DNA of 64,000 nucleotides from Melaminivora suipulveris (GTDB taxonomy: Bacteria > Pseudomonadota > Gammaproteobacteria > Burkholderiales > Burkholderiaceae_C): the NCBI RefSeq assembly GCF_003008575.1, contig NZ_CP027667.1, positions 3,000,001 through 3,064,000 on the forward strand. The letters run 5' to 3'. Below are positions 48,709-56,932 of this stretch, in pieces. The position numbers and the translations under genes are program-made. Every line of letters starts with the position of its first letter. The first letter of the stretch is position 1. The notes below the pieces were generated by a model, which was not told where the DNA came from, did no database searches, and saw only the letters and a list, made by a program, of their open reading frames with translations.

Positions 48709-49926
48709 ATGCTGAAAAAACAGATCCTGATCGCCGGTGGCGGCATCGGCGGCCTGGCGGCGGCGCTGGCCGGCGCCCAGGCCGGTTGGGAGGCGCGGCT
48801 GTACGAGCGCGCGCCGGCCTTCACCGAGGTGGGAGCCGGCGTGCAATTGGGGCCCAACGTGGTGCGCTGCCTGCAGGCCTGGGGCCTGCACGCGCCGCTG
48901 CAGGCCGTGGCGGCTTTCCCTGAGCGCATAGCAGTGCACAGCGCGCGCAGCGGCGCCGAGCTGGCCTCCATGCGCCTGGGCGCGGACATCGTCGCGCGCT
49001 ACGGCGCGGCGTACGCCGCCATCCACCGCGCCGACCTGCAGGCGCTGCTGCTGGAGGCGGCGCAGCAGCACCCGCACATCCACCTGAACCTGGACCACAG
49101 CGTGCACGGCTGGCGCCAGGAGGGCGGGGTGGTCACGCTCAGCCTGGCGCGCAGCGCTTCGGAGAGTGGCGAGCTGGCGGCTTTCGAGGTCGAAGGCGAC
49201 GCGCTGATCGGCGCCGACGGCCTGCGCAGCCGCGTGCGCGCGCAGCTGCTGGGTGAGGCGCCGGCGCGCGCCTCCGGCCACCTGGCCTATCGTGCCGTGG
49301 TGCGCCAACAGGCGCTGCCGGCGGCGCTGCGCTCCACTCAGGTCACTGCCTGGCTGGGGCCGCGTCTGCACGTCGTGCACTACCCCGTGCGCCGGGGCGA
49401 GCTGCTGAACGTCATCGCCATCCGCCATGGCCAGGCGCCCCTGGATCTGGACGGCTGGGATCACGGCGCCAACGCCGCCGAACTGGAGGCCGCCCTGGCG
49501 CAGACCTGCGCGCCGCTGCAGGATTTGATCCGCGCCGTGCCGCAAGCCGGCAGCGGCTGGCGCCTGTGGCCGCTGCTGGACCGCGATCCCGTGGCCGGCG
49601 CGCACGAGATGGCGCAGGGTCTTGTGGCGCTGCTGGGCGACGCCGCACACCCCATGCGCCCGTATCTGGCACAGGGCGCCGGCATGGCCATCGAGGACGC
49701 CGCGCAACTGCAGCAGGCCCTGGCCATGCACGACCTGGAGGTGCCACTGCGCCTGCGCCGCTACGCGCTCAACCGCTGGCAGCGCAACGCCCGCGTGCAG
49801 GAGCGGGCGCGGCGCAATGGCGTGATCTTTCACGCGCGCGGCCCCGTGCGCTGGGGGCGCGACGCCGCCATGCGCCTGCTGGGCGCGCGGCTGCTGGACG
49901 TGCCCTGGCTCTACCGTGGCGTTTGA
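48709..49926 (+). CDS. FAD-dependent aromatic monooxygenase
   Basis: This 405-residue class A flavoprotein hydroxylase has ILIAGGGIGGLAAALAGAQAG (FAD GxGxxG), the DG motif ALIGADGLRSRVR and the GD motif VALLGDAAHPMRPYLAQGAG. This is the salicylate / 3-hydroxybenzoate 6-hydroxylase group, and the substrate cannot be told from sequence. I start at the ATG at 48709, just before MLKKQILIAGGG; GACAAT 12-17 bp upstream may be a -10 box. It is convergent with an MFS gene across a repeat copy. Confidence 0.85.
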   Translation: MLKKQILIAGGGIGGLAAALAGAQAGWEARLYERAPAFTEVGAGVQLGPNVVRCLQAWGLHAPLQAVAAFPERIAVHSARSGAELASMRLGADIVARYGAAYAAIHRADLQALLLEAAQQHPHIHLNLDHSVHGWRQEGGVVTLSLARSASESGELAAFEVEGDALIGADGLRSRVRAQLLGEAPARASGHLAYRAVVRQQALPAALRSTQVTAWLGPRLHVVHYPVRRGELLNVIAIRHGQAPLDLDGWDHGANAAELEAALAQTCAPLQDLIRAVPQAGSGWRLWPLLDRDPVAGAHEMAQGLVALLGDAAHPMRPYLAQGAGMAIEDAAQLQQALAMHDLEVPLRLRRYALNRWQRNARVQERARRNGVIFHARGPVRWGRDAAMRLLGARLLDVPWLYRGV

Positions 49927-49939
49927 GCGGCGATTTTGC

Positions 49940-50000
49940 AATTAAATTGATAGCTACTCACGCTTTATCCACGCCGGCTGAGGCCACTTTTGGCTCGAAT
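49940..50000 (-). repeat. Dispersed short repeat, copy K
   Basis: The minus-strand core TGGCCTCAGCCGGCGTGGAT is followed by AAAGCGTGAGTAGCTATCAA. It lies between the convergent monooxygenase and MFS genes. Confidence 0.8.
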
Positions 50001-50005
50001 TCTTC

Positions 50006-51265
50006 TCAGGAGGCCTGCGCCGGCGGCCCCGGCAGCCAGGCGAAGGCGGCAGCGGCCAGCGCCAGCAGCGCGGCAATCGCCGCCATCACCAGCATGAAAG
50101 GATCGCTCGCGCCGCTGGCCAGTGACGCCACCAGGCCGGTGAACCACTGCATGGCCGCCACGCCCAGGAACATGGCCATGGTGAACACTGCCATGGCGCG
50201 GCCCGTCAGATCCGCCGGATAGGCGGCGCGCACATCGGCGTACTGCAGCACGATAAAGCCCGACAGCAGGCCCACGGCGAGCATCGCCGTCACCTCCAGC
50301 CAGGGCGGTCCGCCCCAGGCCAGCAGGCCGAACAGCGCCGCCATGCCCAGCGTGCACGCCACCAGCCAGCGCCTGCGCCGCGCCGGGCCGGGGTCGATGC
50401 GACCGAACAGCACCGGCCCGGCCAGCGCCACCACCGACAGCGCCACCGCCACGTTGCCGCTGGCCACCAGCGACCAGTCGTGGCGCGCGATCAGCATCGG
50501 CCCCAGCCACAGCCCGCGCAGCGAGATCAGCGCCGCATAGGTCACGGCGCCCAGCGCCACGATGCCCCAGGTGTGGCGCAGCGCGAACAGGCTGGCAAAG
50601 CGCCCCACCGCCTGGCGCAGCGACTCTCGCGGCGCGCCCGGCTGCGCCTGCGCCAGCAGCGCCGGCTCGTGCACGCCGCGCCAGATCCACAACCAGGCGG
50701 CCAGCGCCAGCGCCGCCAGCACGGCAAACCCTCCGCGCCAGGACCACTGCTCGACCAGCCATGCCAGCGGCGTGCCGGTGAACAGCATGCCCAGGGCGCC
50801 CACCGACATGGCCGCGCCCGACATCGAGGCAAAGCGCTGCGGCGCGAAATGCCGCGCGATGAACACCGTGCAGACCAGGAACGCCGGCGCGCAACCCACG
50901 CCGATCAGCACCTGCGCCGCCACCAGCCAGCCAAAGCCCGGCGCCAGCACCGACAGCACCGCCCCGGCGATGGCCAGCGGAAAGGCGGTGAGGATGGTGC
51001 GCCGCACGCCGTACAGGTCGATGCCGATGCCCATGAAGACCTGCATGGCGCCGAAGGCGAAGTGAAACGCGCCGGCGAAGACGCCCAACCCCTGCGGCGA
51101 CAGTGCGTACTCGGCCTGCAGCGGCGGCGCCATGATGGCGGCGACGGTGCGAAAGGCATTGCTCAGGGCAAAACCCGAAGTCAGCGCGATGAGCATCCAC
51201 AGGGCAGTGCGCTCATCCTGCGCCGCGCTGCGGCCGGAGGTTCGGGTCGAAAGGGCGTCGGGCAT
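50006..51265 (-). CDS. MFS transporter
   Basis: This 419-residue protein has about 12 membrane helices and the MFS loop GIGIDLYGVRRTILTAFPLA between helices 2 and 3. The order of hydrophobic blocks is that of the nitrate/sialate/oxalate-like MFS group with FAGAFHFAFGAMQVFMG. The substrate is unknown. The ATG at 51265 is preferred; a GTG at 51274 could add three residues. It is divergent from the glutamate-synthase-like gene. Confidence 0.85.
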   Translation of the reverse strand: MPDALSTRTSGRSAAQDERTALWMLIALTSGFALSNAFRTVAAIMAPPLQAEYALSPQGLGVFAGAFHFAFGAMQVFMGIGIDLYGVRRTILTAFPLAIAGAVLSVLAPGFGWLVAAQVLIGVGCAPAFLVCTVFIARHFAPQRFASMSGAAMSVGALGMLFTGTPLAWLVEQWSWRGGFAVLAALALAAWLWIWRGVHEPALLAQAQPGAPRESLRQAVGRFASLFALRHTWGIVALGAVTYAALISLRGLWLGPMLIARHDWSLVASGNVAVALSVVALAGPVLFGRIDPGPARRRRWLVACTLGMAALFGLLAWGGPPWLEVTAMLAVGLLSGFIVLQYADVRAAYPADLTGRAMAVFTMAMFLGVAAMQWFTGLVASLASGASDPFMLVMAAIAALLALAAAAFAWLPGPPAQAS

Positions 51266-51339
51266 GGGGGTCACAGCCTACACGGGAAAGCCCCGGTCCG
51301 TGCGCCGCAGCGGGCGCGCGGTGGGCGCCCGGCGCTGGG

Positions 51340-51345
51340 GATAAT
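51340..51345 (+). promoter_or_regulatory. Possible -10 box of the glutamate-synthase-like gene
   Basis: GATAAT followed by GCGC lies 90 bp before the ATG at 51435, in the divergent gap. A -35 box is not evident. Confidence 0.35.
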
Positions 51346-51434
51346 GCGCTGGCAACGCGGGGCAGTGCCCGGCCGGCCGCAGGCGCATCATCCGCAGATG
51401 CGCGGACGCGGCTGCCGCCTGCGAAAGGACCGAC

Positions 51435-53390
51435 ATGAAACTGCATGCCTACTTCGTCAACAGCGTGCGCTACACCACGCTGGCCTTGTGCGTGCTGGTG
51501 GCGCTGGCCAGCGCGCTGTGGCTGCTGCTGGCGCCCTTCAGCCGCGTGGCGCTGGCGCTGCTGGTGCTCGGCAGCCTGCTGACCCTGGTGGGCCTGCGCG
51601 ACCTGCGCCAGACGCGCCACGCCATCCTGCGCAACTATCCCCTGTTGGGCCACCTGCGCTTTTGGCTCGAATTCATCCGCCCGGAGATCCGCCAGTACTT
51701 CATCGAGGGCGATGTGGAAAAGGGCGAGCCCTTCACGCGCGCGCAGCGCTCGGTGGTCTACCAGCGCTCCAAGGGCGAGGCCGACGTGCGGCCCTTCGGC
51801 ACCAAGCTGGACGTGGGCGCCAAGGGCTACGAGTGGATCAACCACTCCATGCAGACCACGCACATCGACTCGCACGACTTCCGCATCTGGATCGGCGGGC
51901 GGCCCGGCGAGCCGCGCGAGGGCGTCTCGCCCTGCACCCAGCCCTATAACGCCAGTGTCTTCAACATCTCGGCCATGAGCTTTGGCTCGATGTCGGCCAA
52001 CGCCGTGCTGGCGCTCAACAAGGGCGCCAAGATGGACGGCTTCGCCCACGACACGGGCGAGGGCGGCATCAGCCGCTACCACCGCCAGCACGGCGGCGAT
52101 CTGATCTGGGAGATCGGCTCGGGCTACTTTGGCTGCCGCAACGAGGACGGCAGCTTCAACGCCGAGCGCTTTGCCGCCCAGGCGCGCGAGCCGCAGGTCA
52201 AGATGATCGAGATCAAGATCAGCCAGGGCGCCAAGCCGGGCCACGGCGGCATGCTGCCCGGCGCCAAGGTCACGCCGGAGATCGCCGCGGCGCGCGGCAT
52301 TCCGGTGGGGGTGGACTGCGTCTCGCCGTCCTCGCACAGCGCGTTCTCCACGCCGGTGGAGCTGATGCACTTCATCGTGCAGCTGCGCGAGCTGTCGGGC
52401 GGCAAGCCGGTGGGCTTCAAGCTGTGCATCGGCCACATCTGGGAGTGGTTCGCCATCGTGAAAGCCATGCTGGAGACCGACATCACGCCCGACTACATCG
52501 TCGTCGATGGCGCCGAGGGCGGCACGGGCGCGGCGCCGGTGGAGTTTTCCGACCACATGGGCGCGCCGGTGCAGGAGGGCCTGCACCTGGTCAACAACAC
52601 GCTGATCGGCGTGAACCTGCGCCACCGCATCAAGATCGGGGCGGCCGGCAAGGTCATCAACTCGTTCGACCTGGCGCGCATGTTTGCCCTGGGCGCCGAC
52701 TGGTGCAACTCCGGGCGCGGCTTCATGATGGCGCTGGGCTGCATCCAGGCGCAGGTTTGCCACACGGGGCTATGCCCCACCGGCATCACCACGCAGGACG
52801 CGCTGCGCGAGCGGGCGCTGGTCGTGCCCGACAAGGCCACGCGGGTGGCGCAATACCACGCCAACACGCTGCACGCTTTGAAGGAACTGCTGCAGGCCGC
52901 CGGCCTGATGCACCCGGACCAGCTCACGCCGCACCACATCGTGCGCCGGGTGGACAGCTCGCGCATCCGCCTGCTGTCGGCCATCATGCCGACCATCCAC
53001 TTCGGCGCGCTGCTCGACGATCTGGAGAACCAGCACAGCGTCTACAAGCTGTACTGGCCGCTGGCCGACGCGCACAGTTTCGCGCCGCGCTCGCCCAGCG
53101 AGGAGGAGCTGCGCGCCAGCCCCGGCATCCGCCCGACCATTGCCGGGCGCCCCGCGTCGGCCGTGCAGATCGCGCAGGAACTCACGCGCAAGCGCCCGCC
53201 GCGCCCGCAGCCGGTGAGCGCGCTGGTGCCGGACCAGGCGCGGCGCTTCAACCCGGCCACCACCCAGCCCTCGCAGGTGCCGCCGCAGTGGACCGGCTCG
53301 GGCGCCGACCAGCGCCCACCAGGCGATCCGCTGGCCGCGGCCGAGGACGGCGTGATGCGCGCGCGCAAGCGCGAGCCGGGCGAGAAATAG
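51435..53390 (+). CDS. FMN-binding glutamate synthase family protein
   Basis: This 651-residue protein has two N-terminal membrane helices (about 13-33 and 36-56). The FMN/iron-sulfur barrel of glutamate synthase large subunits follows, with FNISAMSFGSMSANAVLALN and DTGEGGISRYH. KISQGAKPGHGGMLPGAKV and IVVDGAEGGTGAAPVEFSDH are also seen. The cysteine cluster CIQAQVCHTGLCPTGI probably holds a 3Fe-4S centre. The glutaminase domain and the beta-helix domain of true GltB are absent. Members are common but their reaction is not settled. The C-terminal 60 residues are Pro/Arg-rich and unconserved. It is convergent with the LytTR regulator, 3 bp apart. Confidence 0.88.
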   Translation: MKLHAYFVNSVRYTTLALCVLVALASALWLLLAPFSRVALALLVLGSLLTLVGLRDLRQTRHAILRNYPLLGHLRFWLEFIRPEIRQYFIEGDVEKGEPFTRAQRSVVYQRSKGEADVRPFGTKLDVGAKGYEWINHSMQTTHIDSHDFRIWIGGRPGEPREGVSPCTQPYNASVFNISAMSFGSMSANAVLALNKGAKMDGFAHDTGEGGISRYHRQHGGDLIWEIGSGYFGCRNEDGSFNAERFAAQAREPQVKMIEIKISQGAKPGHGGMLPGAKVTPEIAAARGIPVGVDCVSPSSHSAFSTPVELMHFIVQLRELSGGKPVGFKLCIGHIWEWFAIVKAMLETDITPDYIVVDGAEGGTGAAPVEFSDHMGAPVQEGLHLVNNTLIGVNLRHRIKIGAAGKVINSFDLARMFALGADWCNSGRGFMMALGCIQAQVCHTGLCPTGITTQDALRERALVVPDKATRVAQYHANTLHALKELLQAAGLMHPDQLTPHHIVRRVDSSRIRLLSAIMPTIHFGALLDDLENQHSVYKLYWPLADAHSFAPRSPSEEELRASPGIRPTIAGRPASAVQIAQELTRKRPPRPQPVSALVPDQARRFNPATTQPSQVPPQWTGSGADQRPPGDPLAAAEDGVMRARKREPGEK

Positions 53391-53393
53391 AAC

Positions 53394-54197
53394 TCACATC
53401 GCCTTGAACTGCGCCGCGTGCAGCCGGCTCACGGCCACGCGCTCAGGCCGGCCGTGCAGGCGCAGGTGCACGCGCCCGCTCTCGTCGCGTACAGCGGCGG
53501 CGATGCTGGCCGCGCGCACCAGCGTGCCGCGGTGCACCTGCCAGAACTCCTGTGGATCCAGCCGCGCCGCCAGCTCTTTCAGCGGCGTGCGGATCAGCAG
53601 CTCGCGCCCGGACGTGAGCACGCGCACGTATTTGTCGGCGGCCTCGAAGTAGATGACGTCGGCCAGCGGCACCAGCTCGATCTGGCTGCCATTGCCGGCC
53701 TGGATCACCGTCAGCGGCGCGCTGGCGCCGGCCGGCTGGCGTTGCGCCGCGACCAGGGCGCGCAGCTGCGTCAGCGTCGCTTCAAAATCTGTAGCTGCCC
53801 CCGTTTGATTGGCGAGGGCTGAACGCACTTTCTGCACGGTCTTGCGCAGCCGCGCCGGTTGCACGGGTTTGAGCACGTAGTCCACCGCTTGCGCCTCGAA
53901 GGCCTGCACGGCGTACTGGTCGTAAGCGGTCACGAAGACCAGCAGCGGGAAGGGCTCGCAGTCGGGCCAGGCGTCGGCCAGGGCAGTGGCGGCATCCAGC
54001 CCGCTCTGGCCGGGCATGCGGATGTCCAGGAACAGCACGTCGGGGCGCAGCGCCAGCGCCTCGCGCTCGGCCGCCAGGCCGTCGCCGACGCGGGCGACGA
54101 TGGCCAACTCGGGCCAGGCGGCGGCCAGCTCGCGCGCCAGCGCCGCGGCCAGCAGCGGCTCGTCCTCGGCGATCAGGGCGCGTGGGGCGGTCGTCAT
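53394..54197 (-). CDS. LytTR-family response regulator
   Basis: This 267-residue regulator has a receiver domain (about 5-120) with Asp58 in LFLDIRMPGQSG, Thr in VFVTAYDQYAVQAF and Lys in YVLKPVQPARL. A C-terminal LytTR DNA-binding domain (about 165-267) has VIYFEAADKYVRVLTSGRE and FWQVHRGTLVRAASI. Residues about 121-139 in the linker are encoded by copy L of the dispersed repeat. The start overlaps the kinase stop as ATGA, so both are translated together. The target genes are not known; regulators of this kind in betaproteobacteria resemble AlgR. Confidence 0.92.
   Translation of the reverse strand: MTTAPRALIAEDEPLLAAALARELAAAWPELAIVARVGDGLAAEREALALRPDVLFLDIRMPGQSGLDAATALADAWPDCEPFPLLVFVTAYDQYAVQAFEAQAVDYVLKPVQPARLRKTVQKVRSALANQTGAATDFEATLTQLRALVAAQRQPAGASAPLTVIQAGNGSQIELVPLADVIYFEAADKYVRVLTSGRELLIRTPLKELAARLDPQEFWQVHRGTLVRAASIAAAVRDESGRVHLRLHGRPERVAVSRLHAAQFKAM
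53782..53834 (-). repeat. Dispersed short repeat, copy L, inside the LytTR regulator gene
   Basis: The minus strand reads AAAGTGCGTTCAGCCCTCGC, then CAATCAAACGGGGGCAGCTA, a decayed version of the consensus. It is read in the same frame as copy E in hemD. Confidence 0.6.
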
Positions 54198-55228
54198 GGC
54201 GTTTTGACGGGAAATGTGACGCAAGCCGTGGTGCCGCCTGCGCCTTCAGCTATCAATTCGAGAGTGCCATCGGGACCGTACAGCGCCGCCAGGCGCTCGC
54301 GCACCTGGCTCAGGCCGAAGCCGCCGTCGCCGCCGGGCGCGGCGCCGGACAGGCCCACGCCGTCGTCGCGCACGCTCAGGCGCAGCCGCGCGCCGGACAG
54401 CTGCTCGGCGCGCACCTGCAGCGTGCCGCCCTGCAGTTGCGGCTCCAGGCCGTGGCGGATGGCGTTCTCCACCAGCGGCTGCAGTACCAGCGCCGGCACT
54501 TGCGATGTTGCCAGGGCAGGGGGCAGCTCCAGCTCGAAGGCCAGGCGCGGTCCCATGCGCATGGCGATCAACTCCAGGTAATCCTGCAGGCGCGCGAACT
54601 CGTCGGCCAGCGGGTGCAGCGTGGCGCGCGAGGCGCCCAGCGTGGCGCGCAGCCAGGCGATCAGGTGGTCCAGCATGTCCTGCGCGCGCGGCGCGTCGGA
54701 GGTGATCAGCTCGCGCAGGTTGGCCAGGGTGTTGAACAGCATGTGCGGCTCCAGCTGCGCCTGCAAAAGCGTCAGGCGCGCCTGCAGCGCGTCGCGCTGG
54801 GCCTGCGCCGCCTGCAGGGCCAGCTGGCGGGTGCGCGCGCGGCTGCGCAGAAAGAACGAGATCGCCACCGCCGCCAGCACCGTGATGACCAGCGTGGACG
54901 GCATCCACGGGTTGCGCCACGGGGGTGCGCGCTGCCCGCTGTAGGCGTCTCCCAGCGCCGAGCCCAGCACCAGCCCGGCGCCGCTGCCGGCGGCCACCAG
55001 CAGCGCGCCGCGCCAGCCGGTGGGCCAGGCGCCGCCGGATGACAGCGCCAGCCGGCCCAGGTCGATGGCCAGCCAGGACACGCCGCCGATCGCCAGCGCG
55101 TAGACCAGTTGCACGTCCCACGCGCCGTGGCCGGCCAGGGTCAGCGCCAGGGCGATGACGCAGCAGAACGCGGCGGTGATAAGGCCGTGCTGCAGCAGCT
55201 GGGACAGCCGGGCGGGGCGGTCGTTCAT
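54194..55228 (-). CDS. LytS-type sensor histidine kinase
   Basis: This 344-residue kinase has four membrane helices (about 16-36, 43-60, 72-92 and 111-128) and no periplasmic sensor domain. A His_kinase region follows, with LLQAQLEPHMLFNTLANLRELI (phospho-acceptor His162; key residues Gln, Pro, His, Asn). The ATPase has LVLQPLVENAIRHGLEPQ and DDGVGLS/GFGLSQVRERL. It should phosphorylate the regulator encoded next. Start and stop overlap neighbours by 4 bp (ATGA) on both sides. Near its C-terminus TLELIAEGAGG is encoded by bases resembling the tail of the dispersed repeat. Confidence 0.92.
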   Translation of the reverse strand: MNDRPARLSQLLQHGLITAAFCCVIALALTLAGHGAWDVQLVYALAIGGVSWLAIDLGRLALSSGGAWPTGWRGALLVAAGSGAGLVLGSALGDAYSGQRAPPWRNPWMPSTLVITVLAAVAISFFLRSRARTRQLALQAAQAQRDALQARLTLLQAQLEPHMLFNTLANLRELITSDAPRAQDMLDHLIAWLRATLGASRATLHPLADEFARLQDYLELIAMRMGPRLAFELELPPALATSQVPALVLQPLVENAIRHGLEPQLQGGTLQVRAEQLSGARLRLSVRDDGVGLSGAAPGGDGGFGLSQVRERLAALYGPDGTLELIAEGAGGTTACVTFPVKTP

Positions 55229-55815
55229 GAACGGGGCGGGGCGGCGTGGAGGCGGCTGTCGATTGTGCGCGCGCCCTGACTGCCGGCGCGCGCCAGGCCC
55301 CACAGCCGCGCCGCGCGCGCCAGGAAGATGCCGTTGAAGACGCCGTACAGCGCCGCGATGGCCAGCGCCAGGGCCGCGTCGTGCGCCAGCGCGGGCTGCA
55401 GCGCCAGCTCCACTCCCACCAGGTACTTGGTCAGGAAGATGCCCAGGATCAGCACCAGCGGCACGGGGCTGCCGGGCAGTGCGAAGCGCAGCGCCTGCGC
55501 GTCGTAGCGCACGCCGGCCGGCGGTGTGCGGCGCAGCGCCAGGCTGGCACCGGCCGCCAGGGCAGTGGCCAGCAGCCACGCCAGCAGCGCCCCGGCGGCC
55601 TGCTCCGGCGCGAACGCCGACGCCAGGCCCCAGGCCGAGAACGCCGCCAGCGCCAGCGGCGCCAGCAAGGCACGGCGCAGGCCCACGCGACGCGGCAGCA
55701 TCTGCGTGGCGCCCAGCCACAAGAGCGCCGCCAGCAGCGCCCAGACCCAATGCGGCGTGCCCTGGACGATGCTCCACAGCATCTGCGGTTGGTGGGTGGC
55801 GATCTGGATCAGCAT
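55225..55815 (-). CDS. Four- to five-pass membrane protein of unknown function
   Basis: This 196-residue protein has hydrophobic helices at about 20-38, 45-62, 70-92, 118-137 and 148-168 ([20 protein letters not shown]). It has no catalytic motif I recognise. It heads a three-gene set with the LytS kinase and LytTR regulator, overlapping the kinase start by 4 bp. It may act as a sensor or accessory for that kinase, which lacks an external domain; this is inference from coupling alone. The ATG at 55815 is chosen because the leader before it is polar and unconserved. Confidence 0.65.
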   Translation of the reverse strand: MLIQIATHQPQMLWSIVQGTPHWVWALLAALLWLGATQMLPRRVGLRRALLAPLALAAFSAWGLASAFAPEQAAGALLAWLLATALAAGASLALRRTPPAGVRYDAQALRFALPGSPVPLVLILGIFLTKYLVGVELALQPALAHDAALALAIAALYGVFNGIFLARAARLWGLARAGSQGARTIDSRLHAAPPRS

Positions 55816-55959
55816 GGCGGGCTCCTGGTTGGTGCAATGAAGGAAGGCCCGCACTGTGCGCGTCGGCCCGCCCGTGTGCGAGCGCCTTGCGACGAACGGC
55901 AGCCCCGTGTCGTCAGCGGCGGCGGGGCGGGTGCGAATGGCCACGGGCAGAACACGCAG

Positions 55960-55982
55960 CGGCGGATAATCCGCCGTTTTTT
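55960..55982 (+). promoter_or_regulatory. Hairpin with embedded -10-like box before uppP
   Basis: CGGCGG-ATAAT-CCGCCG followed by six T lies 43 bp before the uppP start. It contains GATAAT (55965-55970) as a possible -10 box and also has the form of a short intrinsic terminator. No plus-strand gene precedes it. Confidence 0.45.
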
Positions 55983-56024
55983 CCCGCCGCCCGGCGGGCT
56001 CACAGTCGAGGACGAGGAAAGCGC

Positions 56025-56849
56025 GTGGATACCGTATTGCTGCTCAAGGCCGCCATCATGGGTGTGGTCGAGGGTCTGACCGAGTTTTTGCCCATCTCGT
56101 CCACCGGGCACCTGATCCTGGCCGGCAGCTTGCTGGGTTTTGACGATGCCAAGGCCAAGGTCTTCGACATCGCCATCCAGACCGGCGCCATCTTCGCGGT
56201 CATCCTGGTCTATTGGCAGCGCATCCACGCCACCGTGCTGGCATTGCCCAGCCAGCGCCAGGCGCAGCGCTTCGCGCTCAACGTGCTGATCGGCTTTCTG
56301 CCCGCCGTGGTGCTGGGCCTGCTGCTGGGCAAGGCGATCAAGGAGCATTTGTTCACGCCGGTGGTCGTGGCCAGCACCTTCATCCTGGGCGGCTTCATCA
56401 TCCTGTGGGCCGAGCGGCGCCAGCAGGCCACGGTGCGCATCCAGAGCGTGGACGACATGGGGCCATGGGATGCGCTCAAGGTCGGCCTGGTGCAGTGCCT
56501 GGCCATGGTGCCGGGCACCAGCAGGAGCGGCGCGACCATCATCGGCGGGATGCTCCTGGGCCTGTCGCGCAAGGCCGCCACCGATTACTCCTTCTTCCTG
56601 GCCATTCCCACGCTGATCGGCGCGGGCGTGTACAGCCTGTACAAGGAGCGCGCGCTGCTGTCGGCGGCCGACATCCCGCTGTTCGCCGTGGGCCTGGTGT
56701 TCTCCTTCATCAGCGCCTGGGCCTGCGTGCGCTGGCTGCTGCGCTACATCAGCAGCCACAGCTTCGTGCCGTTCGCTTATTACCGCATCGCCTTCGGCCT
56801 GATCGTGCTGGCCACTGCCTGGAGCGGACTGGTGACCTGGGCAGACTGA
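56025..56849 (+). CDS. uppP: Undecaprenyl-diphosphatase
   Basis: This 274-residue membrane enzyme recycles the lipid carrier of cell-wall synthesis by removing one phosphate, and it gives bacitracin tolerance. The two active-site blocks are [14 protein letters not shown] and [18 protein letters not shown], with about eight helices. The start is the GTG at 56025, placed 8 bp after GAGGAAA and giving the normal N-terminus [17 protein letters not shown]. Upstream in-frame codons lack similarity. Confidence 0.95.
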   Translation: MDTVLLLKAAIMGVVEGLTEFLPISSTGHLILAGSLLGFDDAKAKVFDIAIQTGAIFAVILVYWQRIHATVLALPSQRQAQRFALNVLIGFLPAVVLGLLLGKAIKEHLFTPVVVASTFILGGFIILWAERRQQATVRIQSVDDMGPWDALKVGLVQCLAMVPGTSRSGATIIGGMLLGLSRKAATDYSFFLAIPTLIGAGVYSLYKERALLSAADIPLFAVGLVFSFISAWACVRWLLRYISSHSFVPFAYYRIAFGLIVLATAWSGLVTWAD

Positions 56850-56932
56850 GCGCGCCCATCTGCCTCGGCACAATGGACGCGCCCGTGGCCCCGGCCGCAG
56901 GGCGTCCATCCATTCCAATCGAGGAGGCAGAC

